From the NCBI GenBank assembly GCA_008477525.1, contig SPDT01000005.1, forward strand, positions 2,976,001-3,040,000: 64,000 bases of DNA. The letters are read 5' to 3'. The notes under the pieces were generated by a model. The model made no database searches, was not told the DNA's origin, and worked only from the letters and a program-made list of their open reading frames with translations. This stretch comes from Hypomyces perniciosus (taxonomy: Eukaryota > Ascomycota > Sordariomycetes > Hypocreales > Hypocreaceae). Shown one piece after another: positions 44,841-54,963 of the stretch. The translations under genes and the position numbers were made by a program. How positions within the stretch are numbered: position 1 is the first letter of the stretch; each line of letters starts with the position of its first letter.

Positions 44841-47160
44841 AATGTAAGATCGGGGTTTCGAGTCCCAATGAGTCCGAATTACGAAGTAGTAGTAGAAGAG
44901 GCGATAGCCAAAGTGAAATCGATCCCCGCGTCAGAACTATAATAACCGGGCCGAAACCGCGGAGTTGCGCGGACTTCTCCGGATGATTCGTCGACCGGGG
45001 CCGGCCTCGGCGGCCACAACAGCTATCCTCAACATATTTTCCTCCAACACTGTGGACCTTGAATTCATGCTACTTTACTCCTTAGTGGTCAGAACACAGT
45101 GGCCACTTCTCCGAATGTATGTAAGGCGCACCGCCGGGGAGATCAAACGCGGCAAAATGAACCCCCGCGGGGAAGTGGCTGACTCTGAGATATTCAAGCG
45201 GTATGAAGTATATAGTAATAGTATTGGTAATAGGCTTAACTGCTACCCGTAGCGTCATATTAGCCTGACTTGGCGCTCTCACTGGGACCGTTAACATTGT
45301 GCGTCGAATATCTGCTTGGGGGAAGATATCATGGCTGCCTTGTCAAAGTGATTGGGTAGTACAAAAGGCCATTGCCATCCACTATAGGCAGGACAATTAA
45401 AACATATGCAGCATTCATTTAGCTGATTCTCTATTACGCAATTATATCGATACCGAACCGTGGATTTAGTCCAGAAGTCCTCTATATATATCTTCGGCAG
45501 TAGCGGGGGCAAAGTCGATGCAGCATTTGGTTGAGGGAAAAACCCACTAGATACCTGTACTTCTTAAGAATAGTATTACTACGAGATCCTATCGTGGCCT
45601 TTATTACGTTCAGTAGCAACCGCTATTGGGAATCTGCTTGGGGGCCCGGCCATAGTATTGAGCCCAGTAGCTATCTCCCTTCAGTGTCATAATCCAATGA
45701 CCTCAGCTCGATCGGGAATTGTGGCATAATAATGCAATAGCCTCATTGGTGTATCTCAGGCTGTGTCACCAACCATATTCACACCGATACCATAAACTCC
45801 CCAAATCTGCTACCTTCTATTACGAATTCCTACCCCCAATATGAACAAAGAATCGGTGAGACGTTTTACCACTTGCTTACTAGTTATAATACCTGTATTT
45901 ACTAATTTTTAACCCCTACGAAGAGTGCTTCGCAAGGCTCAGGCGTTAGTATACTTAAAAAGGATGGTTGCATTTATAGGGTACCTAACTATACAACAGC
46001 ATTCTAAGGGTTGAGACGGGTAAAATTAATGTGGATGTATAAGAATGAGACATACTCTTTTTGTTCTTGTCATTCTATGACAATGGAATGGTTAAAGGGT
46101 GGAGAAAGGAGAGATGGAGGCATTGGGGGCCCGTATTGTCCTAATGTCCTTGGCCCCGAGCTAGATGCCATTGATATCCCATGACTGCGTCATGTTAAGG
46201 GGGTAGGGTAACCACCCTCAATGACCTACTAGAGCTGCTTGAAGGTCTGGTAGACATGGTGGGAGTGGAGTAATCCCAGTGTGAGTTTTGGTGGCTAGCA
46301 GATGATCGGAAACGGAGACCAGCTATTCTTGAGTGGCAGATGCAGACAGGTCGTCATCCAGTAACCTCAGATGGCCTGCAGTTGGAGTTTAGCCACTGGG
46401 CATATATACCAGGCCTGTCCGTGTATCTCGACCCCTGTTCCGCGATCCCGCGGCGCGGATCGCTGAGCCGCCTAGCCCTCTTACCCATGCCGGCGAGGAG
46501 GCTTGGACGGCGAAATACGAAAGGATCCAAGAGAAAGCAAGTTACTCGTATTTTATTGCCAGGAAGACTGACATGTCATATTGTCAAGCTACACCGCTGA
46601 CTATGTGAACAAGACTTTGGAGGATCCCGTTCACGCAGGCATAATTGCGATTCACTGCATACATACAGAAGAGATTAAAGCATAATTCCCCGTACAAGTC
46701 TCCGTAACTAAGGCGGAGATTTTTAGTCTTAACCGACTTGCCCTGCGGCAACCAAGCCAACAGCCTGTCTAATAAAAGAAATGATGTTGGCTTGGCACTG
46801 ATCATGTCTGGGGGAATTGCCGAATGATGCAATGGTATATACTCTGTATATATATTCGATCTGCCCTTTCACTTTGACTCGACTTCATAGAGTTGTTGCG
46901 ACCCCCCATGTTCAGGAGTAGTACTTCGTACTAGTAGTACTAATACAAATCCTAGGATGGCTGACACGGTGAAACACGAAATGACACTACGTCAGCACTG
47001 CGCTGACTGCTGGCACGTACTTCTCGTATTAACAACGCAAGCAGATACGCAAGAGATCCTCGTACGAAAGGAAGGCTTGATGATGCATATGTATTTCTCA
47101 AGCCTCCAGCGTGGTCTAGTCCAATAGCTCTTCGTCGGAGAGCTCGCCTGACCTTCTATA
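44841..47160. other. Gene-poor divergent intergenic region (2.3 kb)
   Basis: Lies between threonine aldolase (-) and the GT17 gene (+). From about 45290 to 46330 the sequence is TA-rich with no open frame above 90 codons; a 12-base word TCTGCTTGGGGG occurs twice (about 45311 and 45633). Motif copies at 44880 and 46922. It may hold an old degraded insertion, but I could not identify one. Confidence 0.45.
46917..46936. repeat. Hairpin-forming motif copy TACTTCGTA
   Basis: TAGTAC and GTACTA arms of six bases surround TTC. The core 9-mer is at 46922-46930, about 230 bp upstream of the GT17 start. Confidence 0.65.
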
Positions 47161-48297
47161 ATGGCCATCGCCGCCATCCTTGTCGCCGGCATCATCACCA
47201 TAGGCTGGTGGCTCCTCAATCAACCTCTCTACCAGCAGAACCCCCAGCGCCACCGCATATCCGACCTCGACCTCTCTGTCGGCAGCAAGCTCCAGAATCT
47301 CAACTTCTCCTCGCCCGATAGCGCGCATCGCAAATACTACGCCTCCGACGCTGCGCGCGCCTTCTGCAAGGCGCATGGCTACTCCGTCTTCACGCCGCGA
47401 TCCTCCTCCGGCGAGCGCAAGATCTACGACCTCTTTATGGTGAACTCGGAGCTCGACTTCTTCGAGATCCGTCTGGATGCGCTGTACGACTATGTCGACT
47501 ACTTCGTCATCGTCGAGTCGCCGAAGTCGTTCCAGGGCGGGGACAAGGACTTGATTATTCGCGACAATTGGGATAAGTTTGCGCGATACCACGATAAGAT
47601 GATCTACCACGAGCTCGAATTCCCATCGTGGTTCAGGCCCAAGAGTGCCTGGGACTACGAAGACCTCCAGCGCGATGCCATGTACGACCAGGTCATCCCC
47701 AGGCTGAAAGGCCGACAGGCTGCCGTCAAGGGCGACGTTCTGCTTGTTGCCGACGTTGACGAGATCCCCCGTCCGGAGACGCTCCTCCTACTACGCACAT
47801 GCAACTTCCCCCGCCGACTCACGCTCTCGTCACGATTCTACTACTACTCGTTCCAATTTCTCCATTCAGGGCCAGAGTGGCCACACCCACAAGCAACGTA
47901 CTACCAAGGCTCCTCGACCATCCGACCGACCAACCTCCGCATCGGCGACGGCGGCGTGCCCCTTTTCCGAAATCTAGACAAGAGCGTGCTGGCCAACGCC
48001 GCATGGCACTGCAGCAGCTGCTTCGCAACGGTCGAGCAGTTCCTGAACAAAATGGCCAGCTTCTCGCACACATGGATGAACGCGGATCATTTCCGCGATC
48101 GCGACAGGATTGCCGATGCGGTGCGGCAAGGGCTGGATGTCTGGGGCCGGAAGCAGGATACGTTTGAAAGACTGGACGGGAATACAGACCTACCGCCTCT
48201 GCTGCTGAAGGAGAAGGAGAGGTTCAACTACATGTTGGATAGAGATGGCGAGTCTGCTGGATTTACAGACTATCCACGGGCTGTCGACGACGAATGA
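47161..48297 (+). CDS. Glycosyltransferase family 17 (MGAT3-like) protein
   Basis: A single exon of 378 residues. The N-terminus is a signal anchor (MAIAAILVAGIITIGWWLL), so it is a type II Golgi or ER protein. The catalytic part matches GT17: YDLFMVNSELDFFEIRLDAL, YFVIVESPKSFQGG, and DVLLVADVDEIPRPETLLLL with a DxD-like metal/nucleotide motif, then WHCSSCFATVEQFLNKMASF. Animal members add bisecting N-acetylglucosamine to N-glycans; fungal substrates are not known. An in-frame TGA 12 bases upstream supports the start at 47161. No intron. The downstream flank holds an overlapping motif pair at 48439. Confidence 0.9.
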   Translation: MAIAAILVAGIITIGWWLLNQPLYQQNPQRHRISDLDLSVGSKLQNLNFSSPDSAHRKYYASDAARAFCKAHGYSVFTPRSSSGERKIYDLFMVNSELDFFEIRLDALYDYVDYFVIVESPKSFQGGDKDLIIRDNWDKFARYHDKMIYHELEFPSWFRPKSAWDYEDLQRDAMYDQVIPRLKGRQAAVKGDVLLVADVDEIPRPETLLLLRTCNFPRRLTLSSRFYYYSFQFLHSGPEWPHPQATYYQGSSTIRPTNLRIGDGGVPLFRNLDKSVLANAAWHCSSCFATVEQFLNKMASFSHTWMNADHFRDRDRIADAVRQGLDVWGRKQDTFERLDGNTDLPPLLLKEKERFNYMLDRDGESAGFTDYPRAVDDE

Positions 48298-48438
48298 TGA
48301 TAATCCAGGAGATGGGAATACATGATTCTCGTGTAGTATAGACTAACTACTTGGGTGTTTAATTATGTACGGTTATAACAGGCGAGACAAAATGGGTATT
48401 CGATTTATAAGAGGAGACACTCCGTATCTAATTAGTAC

Positions 48439-48454
48439 TACTTCGTACTCCGTA
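48439..48454. repeat. Overlapping motif pair TACTTCGTA/TACTCCGTA
   Basis: Direct overlapping copies at 48439 and 48446 with a 7-bp period, about 140 bp past the GT17 stop. Confidence 0.75.
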
Positions 48455-50715
48455 CATGTAAACGAAACGACGTCATCCCCCCATACACCTTTCAAGCTCA
48501 AACCACCATCCTCTCCTCAAATCAAAGACCCCCCAGAGAATTCAAATCAAGAAAGGGGACAAACACAATAACCCCCCCCCCCCTAGCCCAATCTCCTTCA
48601 AGTGGGGGAAGATGAAGAAGAAATCTCCAATGGCGTGAAGCTGCCTCTAGCGCAACATCGCTCGCCGCTCCAATAACCATTGAGAACCGCCTCATCTCCG
48701 ATTCCCAAGCTAAAACAAAAAAGCCGAACCAAATTTTTTTCTTCCTTCTCTTAGTCCATCTGTGTAGTAGATCCATAATAGGTTCATAATGATAAGAGTA
48801 GTACTTTGTAGTGCTGCTTGGATTTTTCTTTTCTTCTTATGCCCTCTGTGACTCTTTTCATTTCTCCTTCTCGCCTCGACTTTCACTCATCATCTTATCC
48901 TCCATACGGTCGACCGATCTCCCCCCCCCCATCCGTTCGGACGTCCATATCTGCCGTTCTGAGGTTCGCGGGAAAAAGTATGGATGGTATGGTAGGTAGG
49001 TATGTAAGGTAGGTAATACGGCGTACGGAGCAGTACCACTCGAAACGCATCTAAACCAGCGAATGCCCTTCCACCACGCAAGCAGGCAAACAAGCCCGCC
49101 CCAAAAAAAAACATGCACACCACCAAACGCCTTCCGCCAACTCATCAGTCAGACATACATACATATACACGCCTACATCCATGCATGCATGCTCTCCATG
49201 TTCAAAGCCATCACCATCATCGTCATCGTCGTTATCATATCTACTCTGCATATTGCTTTGGTCTCATGATGCAAAATTTCCTTTACAGATTGGCCCGCCG
49301 CTTTCCCCTCTTTGTTCATCAAACCATGTCATGTCATGTAATGATGCTCTCGTCTCCGTTCTCCAGTTCTCGCACTTACATCAAATCAACTCTCCATCCA
49401 TCAGCCTGCCCACCCCTACCTGATGCGCTGGCAGCAGCCACCCCCGTCAACCGCGCGGTGCCTCGAGATGGAACGGGACCTCAAACCGCAAAACATCTTC
49501 ATATCACAAAACGCCACGACGACATTCATCCAAAAACTACAGACAAGACAAAAACAAGAGCAGAGGAAAGAAAAGAAGAAGGGAAAAAAAAAGGAAGAAA
49601 CAAAAAAAAATGCTGCAAAGTACCCAACTTACATCTCTACCCCCCAAGAATCCCACCAACGACATCCCGACAACACAACCCCCAGAGACAGGGAAGACGG
49701 CGCTTGTCAACTGCAGTGATGAGTTGGCCAATGCACCAAAGTGGTCCGTGTGTAGCTCTTTCGTTCCCCCTTCGCTCGTTCTTTTCCCCCTCCTCTCCGG
49801 TCTCTTTTATTTTGTTCTTTCTTTTATATTCATCTTCGCTTTACCTTCGTTTTCGCTCCCTTTCCATTCATCTTCCTCATGGGACAGAAAGAGAAAGAAA
49901 AAAAAACAGGCCCATTTTGAGGCGTGCTGGTTCTGTGGCTTGCCATGACGAGACCCTCGTCAGTGACCTCCCGAGGTACATTGCCCAGCCCAGCCCCGCA
50001 TGCACTCCGGAACCAGATGGCCGGGACGTATCGCAGTCATGCATCTTTACCTCTCCATTCTCTGCTCAGCCCGATATAAGCTCGGGACCATCACATCGCG
50101 AGGCGTCAACTGACTTCACTAACAATCATCTGCTCATTCGGGGGACCCCTGCCTGAGCTCGCCTTACACTTGGTCACCCGCCCTGGTTGGGAATGCCTCA
50201 AATTGCTATACATGTCATCATTCATATCTCATCGCCCGGATCGCTTGCTTGCTTGCTACTACAACAGAGGTGCGCCTGGGGGGGGGGGGTTATAAATCTG
50301 TCTGTCCATGGAAAATGCAACATATCCAACCAAGGAAACCGAGGAAACAAGGAAGGGGAAACACACAAGACCGAGGGCAAGTGCCCATCATTCTCCAAGC
50401 CCGGGTTCCTTTTCTAAATTTCACGCTCGACGCCCCGGATAATGCGTTGCTTTCCGCCCTCCAGGAACACACAGGAACCACAGGATTACTTCAGGCCAGC
50501 TGCCATCGAGACCCGGCCGTTGCCTTATGGATGCCATCATCTTCATGAGTTTGGTTCGTGAGAGAGGAAATTTATACATCAGTTGTCGTCCGTCAGTCCG
50601 GCCGGAAATCATCCCGCGTATGTTGTTGGTATACTCGCTCAAACTCTGCTACATACAGAGAGTCTCGTCGACGATCCGCAAGGTTCTAGGAAATGGGTTC
50701 ATCGTCAGCGCCATT

Positions 50716-50742
50716 GTCGTCGTCGTCTTCTTCTTCGTCGTC
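50716..50742. repeat. GTC/TTC triplet repeat
   Basis: A short run of GTC and TTC triplets about 90 bp past the Arl8 stop codon, in its 3' flank. Read on the minus strand it would encode Asp/Glu, but it is outside the gene. Confidence 0.6.
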
Positions 50743-50828
50743 ATTCGTCCCCTCACCCCAGGTCTAAGTCCTGTGCTGCCATTAGAGAGCTAGACGAGTG
50801 TCTGTCGGTGGCTAGGTCAGCTTGGGCT

Positions 50829-51698
50829 TCATCGACCGGCCCACTTCACCAGGAATTGGACCACAGCATCCAGGTTCGTCTCTTGCTTCGCGCTGATGCC
50901 GTAGCAACAAACCTCGCGGTGCTGGATGCTCTTCAGGTCAAGCTCATCGATCAGCTCGTCAACCGACAATTTTTCAGGGAGGTCGGATTTGTTGCCAAGG
51001 ACAAGCAAGGGAATGGCGCCAAGCGTTGGATGAGCCATCAAGGAGTGAAGCTCCTCTTTAGCTTGGGGGATGAGGTCTATATCCGCAATGTCTACGATGA
51101 AGACAATGGCGTTCACGCCACGGCAGTACCGCTCCCACATGGTTCGGAACCGCGGTTGGCCACCGATATCCCAGCATTTCAGTGTAACATGGCCCCGTTG
51201 TACACGCTTCATGTTGAACCCAACCGTCGGGATCGAGCTACACAACACTCAGAGTCAGCCGATGCATCTACGTCTCGAATCGCTACCTGCAGGGGCAGGC
51301 TTGTATCGTTGTCTGTCGCTCGTCGACAGCAAGGATGAGGGTGCAATATACACTTACTCGAGAGTGAACTCTCCGCCCTAAAGTCGCACCCAGTTAGCCA
51401 GGCTTAAGGGGGGACCATGGAGTTTGGGAATTGACCTACAGCTAATACTCGCAGCAACGATGTCTTGCCGGCATTCTGTAAGCCGACCATAGTCACCTCC
51501 ATCTCCATCGCCCTACGATCGTCGGTCAGAACCCCAAGCACACGCTTCGAACGGGCGGGTAACAAGACTCAAAGCAGCGGGGATTTATTACAAGCATCAA
51601 GCTCAGTGTATGCCCCGCCTCTGATCCTTGTTGAGCAAGATCACTCACCAAAACGTCCGTAACAACCAATCGTACACCTTCCGAAATAGCCCAGCCAT
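50829..51698 (-). CDS. ARL8: Arl8-type small GTPase
   Basis: Four exons on the minus strand: 51698-51649, 51512-51440, 51377-51358 and 51237-50829, giving 183 residues. Arl8 is a lysosome/vacuole-associated Arf-like GTPase. The N-terminal amphipathic helix [17 protein letters not shown] lacks Gly2, so no myristoylation is expected. The GTPase motifs are GLQNAGKTS (P loop), IPTVGFN (switch I), [20 protein letters not shown] (switch II), GNKSD and SAKQ. The exact [13 protein letters not shown] stretch distinguishes Arl8 from other Arf-like proteins. Exon 3 is a 20-nt microexon encoding GGEFTL plus part of the next Asp; without it the frame is lost. Introns 1 (136 nt) and 3 (120 nt) are long for this genome segment. 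The join sequence reads LLRVLAGGEFTLDSIPTVGF. Confidence 0.93.
51358..51377 (-). other. ARL8: 20-nt microexon of ARL8
   Basis: Flanked upstream by acceptor CTTTAG and downstream by donor GTAAGT. It encodes GGEFTL and two bases of the next codon. The residues correspond to the conserved SGEF/GGEF loop between the P loop and switch I of Arl8 proteins, which confirms the exon. Confidence 0.85.
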
Positions 51699-54600
51699 GT
51701 TCAGAGTCGTGGTTCGAGACGTCGGTTGGAGTTGGGATATGCGCGCGGCGGAAAGGACGGCCGGCAGACGGCGTCGTCGAAGATCTCTACCGGTGGTACG
51801 AAAGGCGGGTCAATCGTCGTGACGTCTTGGGGATGTCGCGCAGCAGCGACAACGTTGGTCGGTTTAATCCGAATGGCGATTTGAAGGAGCGGCGGGTAGG
51901 TTCATAAAGCGATCGAATAATTTTGTCAACAACGGGGCGATGATCGTGCGAGCGAAGGAATCTCCGCTTGGCCTACGGAGGGATATTCCGAATCGAGCAA
52001 CGGCGGAGGCCGGGGCGTAAGTGTGAAGTAAGTGACTGTGCGGCTGTGTTGGTAAGCCTGATGCGGGACCACTCGACTGTACCGATGCGACGATGGTGCT
52101 CAGCATGAGATGGGAGAGGGATAGGATGCGGAGGAAGAAATGCTATCGAGCAACGACCTGGCCAGAGTGACGGAGGGCCCTGGGGTGACGCCTGGGCGGC
52201 GGAAGCACCAAAGGAACCCCACCTGGAACGGCCGAGCGAGGCAGATGGATAGATAGCGGGTAGGCGGGTATCGGAGCACAAGCAAGCTTTGGGAGCTGGG
52301 CTGCTGGGGAGGCAAGCAAGCTAACCTGTAGACTTCAACGAGAGCGTAGATGGCAAACTCGTTCGTAGAGCAAGGCCAGACACAGCCCAGAAAATAATAG
52401 CAGCTATGCCGAGCTGGCCTGGAGCTTGATCGGTCAGTGGAGTGGAATACTAGACATCTGTCGCAACGAAAAATGATAAATTACCTTGGACACAGCCCTG
52501 GCAGAGGCAGCCTACTACAGCTCGTCGCCCGTTGTCGTAGTACCAAGGTACGGAGTAACGTGCGTGCGCAGCTCCGGGACGCCGTATGGAAGCGGGTATG
52601 CTGTGTTTGTCAAGTCACCAGACCTCTACTGCCAATAGAGGTTAACCGCTGTCCGGTGCAAAATATGGCGTTTCAGTCGTTTGTCCAGGCTAGGCAGATC
52701 ATGAGCCGGGGGTGTTGGCTCGACGTCAGGATGTGTGCGCACCTAGGCAGGGGCCTGCTCGTGCTGTGATTGATGCAAGCGGAGGTATGTATCGTTGGAT
52801 CGGGCCTCTGGGACAGCACACCTGATGACAGGAGAATGGAGGTCTTGTGGTGGTGATTATCGGTGATGAGCTGCAGTAGTGCAGTTATGTACCTATGGTC
52901 AAAGTATGTACGAGTACTTCGTACGTGCGCAAGCGGCAGCAGTTGTACTTGTTGTACTGCAGGGTCTTGACTGAAGATTGTCCCCAGTCAAGTCTGAGAT
53001 GTCTCGCTTTAGCACATACCTACCTGCAGAGGAGGAACAGACAGCGGACGGACCCGACGGCAGATACTGTTTGTGGTGCTGGGGTTGAAGCAGAGACCGA
53101 GACCGAGACTGCGTGATAAATATATAGTACCTTAAGATACGGGCTTTCCAGTCTCTGTTCAGCGGAGGCGCAGAGCACAACCGTCTATTCGCTCGATGCG
53201 CGATGTCGCTGTTGAGGAGCAGTAGTACATCACCACTCCTAAGTTGTCAGGCGTGTGTGTGATGACCACGAGGGGGTCCTTTCGCTTGTCTTTCTTGCTT
53301 TTCTAGTACGTAGTACTTCGCAGTACTACTGGAAATAATAGTACCTTATGCTACTATGTACTTCCTTGCAGGGGCCTTGCCGCTGACCCTGATCTCGTCG
53401 ATCTTGGGGCAAGGGAGGATGTGTGAACGATCCCAGTTTGGAATTCCAGCACCTAGATGGAGCAACGCAACGTCAAGTAGCCGTCAAGCAAGCTCCAGCA
53501 GCAACGAAACAGGAGGGCAGGACCTAATTGAAGCCGCTGCAGAGAGAAATTCGGTCACAGATGTCGGAGATGCAGGATGCAGGATGCAGAAGATGCAGAA
53601 ACAGAAGCAATGTCGCAAACGGCTGGCGTTTATAAACAGCAGCAGAAGACGCTGGTGAGGGGGGCAGTAGGTATCAAAGAGAAATGTGGGAGGTCAAACG
53701 TTCAAGAAGCCTCTAGTCCACTGTACAGGTACTAATAGCCGCCAACCTGGTCCCAGTATATACGGAGTACCTTATTAGGTAGGCAGACAGAAGGTCCGGC
53801 GCTTCACCACTGACTAGTAGTATTGCGATCAAAACAGATAAATCAAAACATGGGAATCTATCAACGGAATCGGGGTTTGCCGATGAGCACAGTGGTGGAA
53901 TGCCCCAGAGAGTCTAAAATATTATCTCGTCCATACTCAGCGTCAGTCCATGCGCTACAGCGGGTCAAGGCTGCAGCAACTTCGTTCCTCGTGCTGGAAG
54001 ACCAACATGGTTGGCGGTTGGCGGACTAGACCTGCGACCTAGCCGTCAGTCACGGGCCTCATAATGGGCCTCTTGAATTTCGTGCTTTGCTTTAGATGAA
54101 CGAAGTGGACATGGGAATGCAGCCGACAGGTGGTTTCAACGAGAGCAAGTCGACCGCGTAACGAATATGGAGCACGAAAGGCTGGCCGGTCCAGGAATAG
54201 GCGAACCGGATCATCGCCAGCGCTTAGAGAGCTCATGTCCTCCTTGAATGATAGTACGGGGTTCAACCCGTCAGTTCGTGCTCCTAGATGGAGCGTGCTG
54301 GGCAACCTTGACAGCGGCCACCAAAACCGGCCATGTTCATCACAAACAACAGGGAGACCTCGTGATAGCGGAGGCTCATCACAGCGGCTTCTGCAGCACG
54401 TCAGCCCTCTCACCGCTTTCTTCTCTGTCACTATGATCATCCATGATGACCATCCATATCTCCTCCATGGCTTTTATGTGACGACAGTGCCGGTTCGTCG
54501 TCAGAAAGGCTGATGGGTGAGATACGCTGTACTTCGTACCGAAAGTGTGATGTGGCTGAATATCAGAATCATGAATGTATGTTCTGAGGAGTCTAAGGAG

Positions 54601-54963
54601 TGGTCCAGCCACGAGCACAGCCACAGCCGCAGCCACAACCATACCCCACCACTGCTATCGATAATGGATCCACTCATGTGACCCAGCCTTATCAGTTGGA
54701 ACTTTTTTTTTCTTCCCAGTGATACCAAGCTCGCTGCGTGGGTGAAAGACTCTGCGGATAGCCTCAAGTTGCAATTACTTGGGATAGGCAATTCAACACC
54801 CCTCCGGCCTGAAATAAGCTGTCTCCTACTCGGTGAACTTCCATTGATGATTTAGGAACCCCTATCCCTGCCATACTTTGCAACCCTCTATCCTACACAG
54901 CTACGCTACAACTTGGCGCAAAACTAGGTGTTTCGGCGCTCTGCTGCCACCTCCTCCAACATC
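51699..54963. other. Gene-poor divergent intergenic region (3.3 kb)
   Basis: Lies between Arl8 (-) and RPA2 (+). Motif copies at 52549, 52915, 53761 and 54530, plus a degenerate hairpin near 53306-53330. A GATGCAG repeat is at 53569-53600. Open frames up to 133 codons have no recognisable motif. No gene was recognised. Confidence 0.45.
53569..53600. repeat. GATGCAG short tandem repeat
   Basis: Four imperfect copies of GATGCAG in about 32 bp within the Arl8-RPA2 intergenic region. Confidence 0.6.

Larger units (their letters stand above)
48298..50828. other. Low-complexity intergenic region (2.5 kb)
   Basis: Convergent flanks of GT17 (+) and Arl8 (-). Contains poly-C runs (48571, 48920, 50280), TAC/ATACATAC-type repeats near 49155, an A/G-rich tract (49545-49615) and a C/T-rich tract (49750-49870). 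Open frames here, including one of 347 codons at 49113-50156, are explained by this biased composition and have no domain features. Confidence 0.5.

Noticed and set aside
44840..44880. tRNA-like TTTCGAGTCCC word near 44856
   Set aside because: No matching acceptor, D or anticodon stems could be folded around it.
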